Assembly (NCBI RefSeq): GCF_017491605.1
Contig: NZ_JAFGYY010000009.1
Location: forward strand, 124,001 to 188,000
From: Pseudomonas sp. 30_B
GTDB taxonomy: Bacteria; Pseudomonadota; Gammaproteobacteria; Pseudomonadales; Pseudomonadaceae
Length of the DNA stretch: 64,000 nucleotides
Direction of reading: 5' to 3'
Shown: in pieces, positions 27,643 to 36,348 of the stretch
Layout of the letters: every line of letters starts with the position of its first letter
How positions within the stretch are numbered: position 1 is the stretch's first letter
Notes under the pieces: model-generated
Databases searched by the model: none
The model's input: the letters and a program-made list of their open reading frames with translations, nothing else
What the model was told of the DNA's origin: nothing
Position numbers and translations under genes: made by a program

Positions 27643-27966
27643 ATGAAATCGCTACAGATCGCCGCTGCGCTGCTGATCCCCGCCTCGCTCGGCCTGATGC
27701 AGCCCGCTGCCGCTGCCTCCAACGCCGCCATCCCCATGCTCAACTACGACTGCCCGAACGACATCCAGGTCCACACCGACGAGGGCGGGCCGGTCTACAT
27801 CAACGGCAAGGAAGCCAAGATCAAGCAGAGCAACGACAAGTACATCGAGGCCAAGGGCGAAGGCGTGACCGTCTCCATCAGCCTCAATGACGACGGCACC
27901 GCCACGGTCTCCTATACCGGCCCCAAAGGCGCCAATGGAGTCTGCGAAGCCGCCGAAGGCGATTGA
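27643..27966 (+). CDS. Small secreted protein with a C-terminal two-cysteine domain
   Basis: Hypothetical exported protein of 107 residues. A typical signal peptide with AAAA near residue 22-25 is followed by an 80-residue acidic domain. Two cysteines lie at its ends (YDCPND near 38 and NGVCEA near 101), likely joined by one disulfide. The spacing and beta-rich pattern (VYINGKEAKI, GVTVSISL, TATVSYTG) recall small periplasmic inhibitors such as MliC/PliC lysozyme inhibitors, but the diagnostic motif is missing, so function is not assigned. Its stop is one base from the convergent stop of the DUF1615 gene, leaving no room for separate terminators. Confidence 0.75.
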   Translation: MKSLQIAAALLIPASLGLMQPAAAASNAAIPMLNYDCPNDIQVHTDEGGPVYINGKEAKIKQSNDKYIEAKGEGVTVSISLNDDGTATVSYTGPKGANGVCEAAEGD

Positions 27967-27967
27967 T

Positions 27968-29113
27968 TCAGCGCTTCGGCGCCCTCGCCAGGCACCGCTG
28001 GTAGCGCTCGTCCACGCGCTGGGCGAACCAGGCGGTGGTCAGTTGGCGGGTGATCTTCGGGCTGTGCAGCGTGATGCCCGGCAGGATCGCCCGCGGCAAC
28101 GGCTTGCCGGCGGCGCGCTCGCCGAGAGCGAAGACCTTGGCATACAGCGCTGACTTGGCGAACTCCGGCGTGTCGCCCTTCTCCAGATCGCGGCGGATGT
28201 CCCGCTCGCTCATCCCCAGGCGCGGCGCCAGGGTGCGCACGGCCTTTTCCGTGCTGCCGGCGTCATAGCTGCCCGGCAGTATCAGGTCACCGTCCAGCGC
28301 CAGGGTAATGCCGCTGGCCTCGCTCACCGCGCGCTGGAATGCCGCGTTGCGGCTGGCGTACCAACCAGCATTGAAGTCGGCGAAACGGTACAGCGGCTGC
28401 TTGTAGTCCGCCGGGTAGCCCAGCAGGTGGGCGATGCCGAAGTACATGCCGCCGCGCCGGCTGAACACTTCTCGGCGAATGGTGCCGTCCACCGGGTACG
28501 GGTAATTCTCGGCGTGAGCCTGGGCGAAGGCGATGCTGACCTGCATCGGCCCGCCTGTGTGCACCGGGTTGAAGCGGCCGAACAGCTGCTGCCCCAGCGG
28601 TACGCTGCCGATGAAATCATCGAAGATCGCGCTCAGCTCCCTCTCCGTCCGCACTGCCGCCAGGCGCTGGCTGTAGCTGCGCCCGTTCGGCGACTTCAGG
28701 CTCAACGCGGCGTCGATCAGCAGGCCCGGCACGTGCAGCTTGCCGGCGCGCCGGTCGATCTCGCCGCGGGCGATCTTGCCCAGGCCGGGCACGGCAGGGT
28801 CGGCCGTGTAGTTGGACTCCTGCTCGGTCACCGCGAGCACCGAGCAGAGGTTCTCGGTGCTCGGCGCAATGCGCTGGGCGCTGAAGGCAACCTGGATGTC
28901 CCGCGCCCAGCCGGGGCGGTCGGCGACGCTGGCCGGCATCAGCTTCACCACCTTGGCGCGCACGTCCTCCGGGGTCGCTTCCGGCGCGCTCGGCCGCGTG
29001 CCGCAGCCGGCCAGCGCGAGCAGCGCCGCGAGGCCCAGCAGTCGGAGATTAGCGATTCGAGGGAGAGGCCTGTCCAGGCCGGGGAAATCTGCCGTCGGGG
29101 CAGCCGCATTCAT
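27968..29113 (-). CDS. DUF1615 family lipoprotein
   Basis: Predicted lipoprotein of 381 residues. The lipobox LAGC places the lipid cysteine at residue 37, after a rather long N-region. The mature part matches DUF1615: ENLCSVLAVTEQESNY near 88-103, KLHVPGLLIDA, FNPVHTGGPMQVSIAFA near 181-197 and RRGGMYFGIAHLLGYP near 218-233. The EQESNY motif resembles the catalytic-glutamate region of lytic transglycosylases, so a cell-wall role is possible, but this is a guess from a short match. The ATG has AAGGA upstream. The function is formally unknown. Confidence 0.82.
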   Translation of the reverse strand: MNAAAPTADFPGLDRPLPRIANLRLLGLAALLALAGCGTRPSAPEATPEDVRAKVVKLMPASVADRPGWARDIQVAFSAQRIAPSTENLCSVLAVTEQESNYTADPAVPGLGKIARGEIDRRAGKLHVPGLLIDAALSLKSPNGRSYSQRLAAVRTERELSAIFDDFIGSVPLGQQLFGRFNPVHTGGPMQVSIAFAQAHAENYPYPVDGTIRREVFSRRGGMYFGIAHLLGYPADYKQPLYRFADFNAGWYASRNAAFQRAVSEASGITLALDGDLILPGSYDAGSTEKAVRTLAPRLGMSERDIRRDLEKGDTPEFAKSALYAKVFALGERAAGKPLPRAILPGITLHSPKITRQLTTAWFAQRVDERYQRCLARAPKR

Positions 29114-29196
29114 AATCCGTTCCTTGCTTGGAGACCGCCTTCAGGACCTGTGCTGGACGGCACAGGTTCCCTGGCATTGTCAGCCAAGCAGGGATT

Positions 29197-30105
29197 TCAG
29201 CGCCAGGCCAGCCGCCGCAGATTGAAGCTCCAGCCACGCTGCATGCCGGCCGCAGCAAGCAGGATGGCGATCACGCCGAGCCATTGCAGCGGCGTCAAAC
29301 GGTGATCGAAGGCGAACCAGTCGACGAAGATCGCCGCAATGGGATAGATGAACGACAGCGCGCCGGTCAGCGTCGTCGGCAGCTTCTGGATGGCGCCGTA
29401 GAGCAGCACGTACATGATGCCGGTGTGCACGATGCCCAGGGTCGCCAGGCTTGCCCAGGCAGTGGTCGCCTGCGGCAGGGGCGACAGGTTGGCCCAGGGC
29501 GCCAGCAACAGCACGCCGGTCACCGCCTGAATCAGCGCGATCAGGTGTGGCGGCACGCCGCTCAGGCGCTTGATGATCAAGGCCGCCACCGCATACAGCG
29601 CCGCGGCACCCAGGGCCAGGGCAATGCCGCCGAGGTAGTCGCTGCCCACCTGCCCCGTGTCGCCCCGCCCTACATCAGAATGCGCGCTGACGATGGCCAA
29701 CATGCCGAGGAAAGACACCCCGAGCCAGGCCATCTTCTGCGCACTCAGGCGCTCGCCAAGGAACAGCGCGCCGAGCAGCACCAGCAGGAACGGCTGCACG
29801 TTGTACACCGCCGTGCCGATGGCAATGGACGCCCGCGAATAGGAGCCGAACAACAGCACCCAGTTGCCGACGATGGCCACGCCGCTGAGCAGCGCCAGGC
29901 CGAAGGTGGCGCGGGTGAGAATGCCGGGGCGCAGAAAGCCCATCAGGCCGCAGATCAGCAGCAGGGTTGCGGCGCCGAACACGCAGCGCCAGAACACCAC
30001 ATCCAGGACCGGTTGCCCGGACAGCAGCACCAGCCAGCCGATGGTCCCACAGATCAGCATGGCGCTGACCATTTCCAGGGTGCCGCGTTTGATCCCGTCG
30101 TTCAT
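29197..30105 (-). CDS. EamA/DMT-family exporter
   Basis: Inner-membrane transporter of 302 residues with two EamA repeats and about ten helices, for example GWLVLLSGQPVLDVVFWRC in the first repeat and GALSFIYPIAAIFVDW in the second. The family exports amino acids and related metabolites. A Lrp/AsnC regulator is transcribed divergently from 30236 across a 130-bp gap, an arrangement that usually means that an amino acid controls this exporter. The substrate is unknown. Confidence 0.84.
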   Translation of the reverse strand: MNDGIKRGTLEMVSAMLICGTIGWLVLLSGQPVLDVVFWRCVFGAATLLLICGLMGFLRPGILTRATFGLALLSGVAIVGNWVLLFGSYSRASIAIGTAVYNVQPFLLVLLGALFLGERLSAQKMAWLGVSFLGMLAIVSAHSDVGRGDTGQVGSDYLGGIALALGAAALYAVAALIIKRLSGVPPHLIALIQAVTGVLLLAPWANLSPLPQATTAWASLATLGIVHTGIMYVLLYGAIQKLPTTLTGALSFIYPIAAIFVDWFAFDHRLTPLQWLGVIAILLAAAGMQRGWSFNLRRLAWR

Positions 30106-30235
30106 GGTTCACCTCCTTTCGTTGGCGACCAGTATGAACAGGTGAATCGACGCACTCCATCGCTTAGCACAGGCAAAACCATTGGCTTACCTTTACTATC
30201 AAGGCAACTTTCGCCATTTACCTATCGAGACCGAT

Positions 30236-30673
30236 ATGACCGACGAAATCGACCAGTTGCTGATCGCCGCGCTGATGGATGACTCCCGCCTCTCCCTCAA
30301 GGCGCTGGCCCAGGTCAGCGGGCTGAGCGCCCCCAGCGTCGCCGAACGCCTGCGCAAGCTGGAAGAGCGCCAGGTGATCACCGGCTACACGGTGAACGTC
30401 GACCCGCGCGCCTTCGGCTACCAGTTGCAGGCCATCGTCCGCGTGCGCCCGCTGCCAGGGCGCTTGCAGGAGGTGGAGAAGCAGATCATGGCGATCCCCG
30501 AATTCACCGAGTGCGACAAGGTCACCGGCGAGGATTGCTTCTATGCGCGGATGTGCGTGCGGTCGATGGAGCAGCTGGATGAGTTGCTCGATCACCTGAA
30601 CGGCTTTGCCGAGACCAATACGGCCATCGTGAAGAAGACCCCGGTGAAGCGGCGGTTGCCGCCGATGGCGTGA
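30236..30673 (+). CDS. Lrp/AsnC-family regulator
   Basis: Regulator of 145 residues: N-terminal helix-turn-helix (DSRLSLKALAQVSGLSAPSV, about 16-35) and a C-terminal ligand-binding RAM domain (about 68-140). Members sense amino acids and form octamers or similar rings. The ATG at 30236 starts the conserved MTDEIDQLL; an upstream in-frame GTG-type extension would cross the promoter. Likely controls the divergent EamA exporter and itself. No specific operator could be singled out in the gap. Confidence 0.88.
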   Translation: MTDEIDQLLIAALMDDSRLSLKALAQVSGLSAPSVAERLRKLEERQVITGYTVNVDPRAFGYQLQAIVRVRPLPGRLQEVEKQIMAIPEFTECDKVTGEDCFYARMCVRSMEQLDELLDHLNGFAETNTAIVKKTPVKRRLPPMA

Positions 30674-30732
30674 GGCTTCTCCAGGACGTGCATCGCGAAC
30701 CATACCCACGATAATTTATGTCGCTGGGCGTT

Positions 30733-30853
30733 CCCTCACCCCAGCCCTCTCCCAGAGGGAGAGGGAGCCGTTCAGCGCCGACCGGCTGGCACCGAGCTCG
30801 TCGTCACGCCAGGCCAGTCCCCTCTCCCTCCGGGAGAGGGTTAGGGTGAGGGG
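30733..30853. repeat. 120-bp element with CCCTCACC...GGTGAGGG ends (copy 1)
   Basis: The left end (CCCTCACCCCAGCCCTCTCC, from 30733) and right end (GGGAGAGGGTTAGGGTGAGG, to 30853) are near-perfect inverted repeats, 19 of 21 positions. Inner inverted repeats (CCCTCTCCC/GGGAGAGGG) lie at both ends. Two more copies are at 34619-34738 and 39871-39991. All three follow plus-strand genes by about 60-70 bp. Confidence 0.82.
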
Positions 30854-30889
30854 CTCTTATGCTACCGGCAAACACACTCTCCCCCACAC

Positions 30890-33250
30890 TCAGAACAACC
30901 CCATCTGCCGATCGATCAGCGCCGCGAAATCATCCTCCACGAACGGCAGGATGGCATCGGCAATCGGCTGTAGCTGCCGGCTGACGTAGTGGTCATAGTC
31001 GATGGGCGAGTGCCGCGTCTCCAGCGGCTCCGGGCCGTTGACCGTGATCACGTAGCTGATCCAGCCGCCACGCTGGTACTGCCGGGGTCGCCCCAGGCGT
31101 TCGTTGTACTCATCGGCGATGCGCGCCGCGCGCACATGGGGCGGGACGTTGCGCTCGTAGTCACCCAGTTGCCGGCGCAGGCGCTTGCGGAAGATCAGCA
31201 GTTCATCCTGCTCGCCCGCCAGCGTGCGGTTCACGTAGTCGCGGACGAAATCACGGTACGGCTGGCGCTGGAAGATGCGCAGGTAAAGCTCCTGCTGGAA
31301 CTGCTGGGCCAACGGCGACCAGTCGGTGCGCACGGTTTCCAGGCCCTTGAAGACCATCTCGTCGCTGCCGTCGGCGCGCCGTACCAGGCCGGCGTAGCGT
31401 TTCTTGCTGCCCTCTTCCGCTCCACGGATGGTCGGCATGAGGAAGCGCCGGAAATGCCGCTCGAACTGGATTTCCAGCGCGCTCTCCAGGCCGTACTCCG
31501 TGCGCAGGTGCTCGCCCCACCATTGGTTGACGTGGCGCACCAGCGCGCGGCCGATCTCGGCGGCCTCTTCCTCGCCATGGGCGCGGCCGAGCCAGACGAA
31601 GGTGGAGTCGGTGTCGCCGTAGATCACCCGATGCCCCTGCCCTTCGATCAGCTCGCGGGTACGGCGCATGATCTCGTGGCCACGCATGGTAATGGACGAC
31701 GCCAGGCGCGGGTCGAAGAAGCGGCAGCCGCTGGAGCCGAGCACGCCGTAGAAGGCGTTCATGATGATTTTCAGCGCCTGGGACAGCGGCGCATTGCCGT
31801 CGCGCTTGGCGGCGTCGCGGCCCTGCCAGACGCGTTCGACGATGGCCGGCAGGCAGTGCTGGGTGCGGGAGAAACGACCGCCCCGGAAGCCGGGGATCGA
31901 GGCCTCGTCCGACGGGTCGCTCAAGCCTTCCACCAGCCCCACCGGGTCGATCAGGAAGGTGCGGATGATCGACGGATACAGGCTCTTGTAGTCCAGCACC
32001 AGCACCGATTCGTAGAGCCCCGGCCGCGAGTCCATGACGAAACCGCCGGGGCTGGCTTCCGGCGCCTTGCCGCCGAGGTTCGGCGCGACGTAGCCCAGGC
32101 GGTGCATCGGCGGCAGGTACAGATGGGTGAAGGCCGCCACCGAGCCGCCGCTGCGGTCCGCCGGCAGGCCGGTGACGCTGGCGCGTTCGAGCAGGAAGTC
32201 GAGGATGCGGGTCTTCTCGAAGATGCGCGTGACCAGCTCGCAGTCCTTGAGGTTGTATTTCGCCAGCGCCGGCTTGTCCTCGGCGAAGCGGCGGTCGATC
32301 TCGGCCATGCGGTCGTAGGGGTTGTCGATGGACTTGCCCTCGCCCAGCAACTGCTGCGAGACGCTCTCCAGGCTGAACGAGGGGAAGCTCCAGAACGCCG
32401 AGCGCAGCGCCTCAATGCCGTCGATGATCAGCCGACCGGCCGCTGCGGCGAAGTAGTGATTGCTCGAGGCGTGCTGCCGCCAGCCCATCTCGTCGCCGCC
32501 ACGGCCCAGGCGCAGCGGGATCTCCAGGCGCTTGGCGTGTTCCTGTAGTACGCGCAGGTCGAACTGCACCAGGTTCCAGCCAATGATGGCGTCCGGGTCG
32601 TGCTCGGCCAGCCACTGGTTCAGGCGCTCCAGTATTTCCGCGCGGCTGTCGCAATACTCCAGCTCGAAATCGCGGTCGCCATCGACGCCATTGGCAGGGC
32701 CGAGCATGTAGACCTGGCGCTGGCCGCAGCCTTCCAGGGCGATGGAATAGAGATCGCCACGGATATTGGTTTCGATGTCCAGCGAGACCAGTTTCAGTTT
32801 CGGCCGGTAGTCCGGCGTCGGGCGCAAGTGCGCTTCGACGATGCTGCCGGTATTCGCCGTTTTGCCGCTGAAGGTCACGGGGGCGGTGATGAAGCGTTCC
32901 ATCAGGTAGCGCTCGGGTGGGCGGATGTCCGCCTCGAACACTTCGACACCGGCCTCGCGCAGCTTCTTCTCCAGGTTCATCAGCTGGCGATGCTGCTGGC
33001 AATAGAGGCCCAGCACCGGACGCTGCTGGAAGTCGCGCAGGCCCAGCGGACGCAGCTCGGCGCCGCGCTCGCCGGCCAGCAGCTTCTCCGCGCGGGCACG
33101 CTGTTCGGCCGGCACGAAGGCCACCGAGGTCTGCGGTGGCAGCAGCACGTGCCGGGGGCCCTCGTCGGTGGCTAGCCAGAAGCTCACCTCGGTGCCTTCG
33201 GGCGTATCCCGCCAATGTCGGGTCAGGACGAAACCCTGCCTTGCCTCCAC
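30890..33250 (-). CDS. polB: DNA polymerase II (family B) PolB
   Basis: SOS-type family B DNA polymerase with proofreading, used in replication restart and translesion synthesis. The 786 residues match E. coli PolB. Exonuclease motifs: LDIETN with Asp158 and Glu160, NLVQFDLRVL, and YNLKDCELV. Polymerase motifs: DYKSLYPSII at 420-429, KIIMNAFYGVLG, and YGDTDS at 544-549 with both catalytic aspartates. All are intact. Single gene with the start ATG at 33250; I do not see an obvious LexA box next to it, though the short gap to mltA must hold its promoter. Confidence 0.96.
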   Translation of the reverse strand: MEARQGFVLTRHWRDTPEGTEVSFWLATDEGPRHVLLPPQTSVAFVPAEQRARAEKLLAGERGAELRPLGLRDFQQRPVLGLYCQQHRQLMNLEKKLREAGVEVFEADIRPPERYLMERFITAPVTFSGKTANTGSIVEAHLRPTPDYRPKLKLVSLDIETNIRGDLYSIALEGCGQRQVYMLGPANGVDGDRDFELEYCDSRAEILERLNQWLAEHDPDAIIGWNLVQFDLRVLQEHAKRLEIPLRLGRGGDEMGWRQHASSNHYFAAAAGRLIIDGIEALRSAFWSFPSFSLESVSQQLLGEGKSIDNPYDRMAEIDRRFAEDKPALAKYNLKDCELVTRIFEKTRILDFLLERASVTGLPADRSGGSVAAFTHLYLPPMHRLGYVAPNLGGKAPEASPGGFVMDSRPGLYESVLVLDYKSLYPSIIRTFLIDPVGLVEGLSDPSDEASIPGFRGGRFSRTQHCLPAIVERVWQGRDAAKRDGNAPLSQALKIIMNAFYGVLGSSGCRFFDPRLASSITMRGHEIMRRTRELIEGQGHRVIYGDTDSTFVWLGRAHGEEEAAEIGRALVRHVNQWWGEHLRTEYGLESALEIQFERHFRRFLMPTIRGAEEGSKKRYAGLVRRADGSDEMVFKGLETVRTDWSPLAQQFQQELYLRIFQRQPYRDFVRDYVNRTLAGEQDELLIFRKRLRRQLGDYERNVPPHVRAARIADEYNERLGRPRQYQRGGWISYVITVNGPEPLETRHSPIDYDHYVSRQLQPIADAILPFVEDDFAALIDRQMGLF

Positions 33251-33400
33251 GCTCTAACCATCCGTCTGTCGAATCACGCCCCATTCTACCGGTCCGCCCA
33301 CGGATTCGTTGCAAGGCGTGTAAATCCGACCGATGCGTTTGACGCACGCCCCGCGTCTGCCCAAGCTAGCGGGCTTTCGTTTGCCTGCCAGGATTCGCCC

Positions 33401-34552
33401 GTGACCGTTTCGCCCCGCCACTGGACCCGCCCTCTCCTCGCCAGCCTCTGCATCGCCACCCTGCTTTCAGGCTGCGGCCTGTTCGGCAAAAAGCCCGAAG
33501 AAGCCAAGGCACCGACCTACTCCAAGGCCGACTGGTCGGATCTGCCGAAAACCACCGATAGCGACGTCGTGCAGGGCTTCAATGCCTGGCGCTCGGCCTG
33601 CGCGGTGCGCCTGAAGAAGGATGAGATCTGGGCCGCCACCTGTACCCAGGCGCTGGGCGTACCCGCCTCGCCGGCGGCAATCCGTCAGTTCATGCAGGAC
33701 CATCTGCAGCCCTACCAGCTGCGTTCGGGAGAAGGCAGCGAAACCGGCCTGATTACCGGCTACTACGAGCCGGTCTACCGCGGCAGCCTGGAGCGCAGCG
33801 CGCAGCACGGCGTGCCGGTGTACGGCACGCCGTCCGACCTGGTGGTGGTGGCACTGGACAGCGTCTACCCCGAACTCAAGGGCAAGCGCCTGCGCGGAAA
33901 GCTCGACGGCAATACCCTCAAGCCCTACGCCGACGCCGCCGGCATCCGCCGCGACGGCGTCGATGCGCCAGTTCTGGCCTGGCTGGGCGACCCGATGGAC
34001 CTGCAGTTCCTGCAGATCCAGGGCTCCGGCCGCGTGCAGCTGGACTCCGGACGCCAGCTGCGCCTGGGCTATGCCGAGCAGAACGGCCGCCCCTACAAGC
34101 CAGTGGGCCGCTGGCTGGTGGAACAGGGCGAGCTGAGCAAGGACGAAGTGAGCATGCCGCGCATCCGCGACTGGGCCCGCGCCCACCCGCAGCGGGTCGA
34201 CGAGCTGCTGGCGAGCAACCCCAGCTACGTGTTCTTCAGCCAGCGCCCGGACAGCAACGAAGGCCCGCGCGGCTCGCTGAACGTGCCGCTGACACCCGGA
34301 TACAGCGTGGCCATCGACCGCAAGGTGATCCCGCTGGGCAGCCTGATGTGGCTGTCCACCACCCGCCCGGACGGCGCGCCGGTGGTTCGCCCGGTGGCAG
34401 CGCAGGACACTGGCGGCGCCATCGTCGGCGAAGTGCGCGCGGACCTGTTCTGGGGCACCGGCGATGCCGCCGGCGATCTGGCCGGGCACATGAAGCAGGA
34501 AGGCCAGCTGTGGCTGCTCTGGCCCAAGGGTGCGGAGCTGCCGGGCGCCTGA
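33401..34552 (+). CDS. mltA: Membrane-bound lytic murein transglycosylase A (MltA)
   Basis: Outer-membrane lipoprotein that cleaves peptidoglycan with formation of 1,6-anhydromuropeptides. The 383 residues begin with a lipoprotein signal ending in LLSGC (Cys25). The MltA barrel domain follows (GLITGYYEPVYRGS, DLQFLQIQGSGRVQL), then the 3D domain with AAQDTGGAIVG, which carries the catalytic aspartate. The start is a GTG at 33401, eight bases after AGGA; upstream in-frame sequence is not needed. Divergent from polB. Confidence 0.94.
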   Translation: MTVSPRHWTRPLLASLCIATLLSGCGLFGKKPEEAKAPTYSKADWSDLPKTTDSDVVQGFNAWRSACAVRLKKDEIWAATCTQALGVPASPAAIRQFMQDHLQPYQLRSGEGSETGLITGYYEPVYRGSLERSAQHGVPVYGTPSDLVVVALDSVYPELKGKRLRGKLDGNTLKPYADAAGIRRDGVDAPVLAWLGDPMDLQFLQIQGSGRVQLDSGRQLRLGYAEQNGRPYKPVGRWLVEQGELSKDEVSMPRIRDWARAHPQRVDELLASNPSYVFFSQRPDSNEGPRGSLNVPLTPGYSVAIDRKVIPLGSLMWLSTTRPDGAPVVRPVAAQDTGGAIVGEVRADLFWGTGDAAGDLAGHMKQEGQLWLLWPKGAELPGA

Positions 34553-34618
34553 TCCCATCACCGCTGCACCTTTCGAAGGGGCAACTGCCTTCATCCGGAC
34601 AGCCTGTGTCCGGGCTTT

Positions 34619-34738
34619 CCCCTCACCCCAGCCCTCTCCCAAAGGGAGAGGGAGCCGTCCGTGCCGGCTGATACCGTAGTTTCAGCCGGCATCGATCAGT
34701 CCCCTCTCCCGCTTGCGGGAGAGGGTTAGGGTGAGGGG
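34619..34738. repeat. 120-bp element with CCCTCACC...GGTGAGGG ends (copy 2)
   Basis: Same terminal repeats as copy 1, and an inner part nearly identical to copy 3. It starts 67 bp after the mltA stop. In the rest of this 410-bp gap (34553-34962) I see nothing that I can support. Confidence 0.82.
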
Positions 34739-34962
34739 CTCTTGATCTGACTCCGTCCGCGATCAGCCAGCGCCACGGGGCACCTCCGAGCACACCACCG
34801 TAGGAAGTTCAGCTTCCGAAGCCAGGGGAAATTCTTACTCGTCCTACAGAGCTCCCTGAATCCCAGGCATCACCGCGACTCGGACAATGGTCCGCGACCC
34901 CAGCCCCCGGTTACTGGCCGGCACGCTGGGTCCGCCCCACCAACCTGTTCGCGGTGATCCTC

Positions 34963-35202
34963 ATGAAGCACAAGCAATCCCCTCTCCGCTCCCAACGGCA
35001 GCATCGTGGCTGGCCGCTCAACTACGATGTGCTCTGCTGGATCGGCGCCATTGCCCTGCTGCTTCTGCTGATCGGCGGCAAGCAGTTTTTCGGGACCTGG
35101 CTGCCCGGAACCGGCGCCATGGAACACCCGCGCAGCATTCCCCAGCGGCTCGACCTGCCAGCGGCACAAGCCCTGGCAATGGTGAAACCTCCCCGGCAAT
35201 AA
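34963..35202 (+). CDS. Small single-span membrane protein, hypothetical
   Basis: Open frame of 79 residues: basic N-terminus, one clear membrane segment near 27-40 (WIGAIALLLLLIGG) and a proline-rich tail of about 35 residues. The ATG has GGTGA five bases upstream; another start nine bases earlier is possible. No family is recognised. The strongly hydrophobic helix preceded by a positive region is consistent with a real inner-membrane microprotein. It ends 11 bp from the convergent stop of the AraC gene. Confidence 0.5.
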   Translation: MKHKQSPLRSQRQHRGWPLNYDVLCWIGAIALLLLLIGGKQFFGTWLPGTGAMEHPRSIPQRLDLPAAQALAMVKPPRQ

Positions 35203-35213
35203 ATGGCGAGGGT

Positions 35214-36167
35214 TCAGTTGGCCTGGCGGAACTGTCCTGGCGTCATCCCACTCCAGCGGCGGAACGCCTTGGCGAAGGCGCTCTCGTCGGAGAAGCCGAG
35301 CTTCTCCGCGACCTCCGCCAGGCGAGGCGACTCGCGCAGCAGTTGCTCGGCCATGCCATGCAGCACCTGCTCGCGCAGCAGCTTGAAGCTGGTGCCTTCG
35401 TCGGCCAGCTTGCGGTTGAGATGGCGGCCACTCAGCGCCAGCTGTTCGGCGACCCGTTCCTTGCCCCAGCGCGGCTGCTGGCGCAGCAGGTGCTGCACCT
35501 GCGCCGCGAGGCTCTGCACGCCCAGGCGCTGGAGCTGTGCGTCGGCCAGGGCACGCAGGTGCTCGCGCATCAAGGCGTTGGCCTGAATCAAAGGCACGTC
35601 GAGGTCTGCCAGGGTGAAACACAAGGCGTTGTCCGCTGCGGCGAAATCGATGGGGCAGCCCAGTACCTGATCGTAACGGGAGCGCTCCGCGCGCGCCGGG
35701 TGACTCAGGGTGAGGTACGCAGGCGTCACCCGTTCGCCGGTGATCCAGCGGGTCAGGTGCACCAGGCTGGCCAGCGCCGCCTCCACCCGCTCCTCGCGCC
35801 GCACCGTATAGCTGGGCCGGTAGATCAGGCGTACCCGTCCGGTATCGCGTTCGAGCTGGAACTCGCTGCCCTCGGCAATGATCGGGTAATACTCCAGCAA
35901 GGCTTCCAGCGCCTCGCCGAAATGCTCGCAGCTCATCAGCAGCGCACCGACCATGTCCAGGTGGCCGACCTGCAGGGCACTGCCCAGGCGCAGCCCCACC
36001 AGCGGGTCGTCGGAGGCAGCGCACAGTCCCTCCCAGATGCGATCCTGCACGGCCAGCGGAATGCGCGCCTCCACCGGCAGTTCGGCAGGCACCGGCAAGC
36101 CCAGGCGCTGCGCGGCCTGGAGGATACCCTGGGCATAGTGGACAGTGATCGATGGGCTGTGGGGCAT
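35214..36167 (-). CDS. AraC-family regulator with arabinose-binding-type N-terminus
   Basis: Transcriptional regulator of 317 residues. Residues about 15-200 match the ligand-binding domain seen in OruR/ArgR-like and VirS-like AraC proteins (YRPSYTVRREERVEAALASLVHLTRWI). Residues about 225-315 hold two helix-turn-helices (VAEQLALSGRHLNRKLADEG, and VAEKLGFSDESAFAKAFRRW with GMTPGQFR). It is divergent from the transporter-exporter-amidohydrolase operon starting at 36349, with 181 bp between, and is the obvious candidate regulator of that operon. The inducer is unknown. Confidence 0.87.
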   Translation of the reverse strand: MPHSPSITVHYAQGILQAAQRLGLPVPAELPVEARIPLAVQDRIWEGLCAASDDPLVGLRLGSALQVGHLDMVGALLMSCEHFGEALEALLEYYPIIAEGSEFQLERDTGRVRLIYRPSYTVRREERVEAALASLVHLTRWITGERVTPAYLTLSHPARAERSRYDQVLGCPIDFAAADNALCFTLADLDVPLIQANALMREHLRALADAQLQRLGVQSLAAQVQHLLRQQPRWGKERVAEQLALSGRHLNRKLADEGTSFKLLREQVLHGMAEQLLRESPRLAEVAEKLGFSDESAFAKAFRRWSGMTPGQFRQAN

Positions 36168-36348
36168 GGTCCCGAATTAACCGTGCGAAGTCTCGATTGA
36201 GCCGTTACCAAAGGGGGACGGCTCCCTATGCTTGCCAATTACAACGATAAATACAAACAAGAGTCGCCTTGCATGCACACCCTCAACGAAGCCGCGCCCC
36301 GAGCGTCGGCCGCTTCTTCGCCCACTCCTGCCCGACAGGAGACCGGCA

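Noticed and set aside
30989..32548. 519-residue open frame antisense to polB
   Set aside because: Antisense shadow; all family B polymerase motifs are intact on the minus strand.
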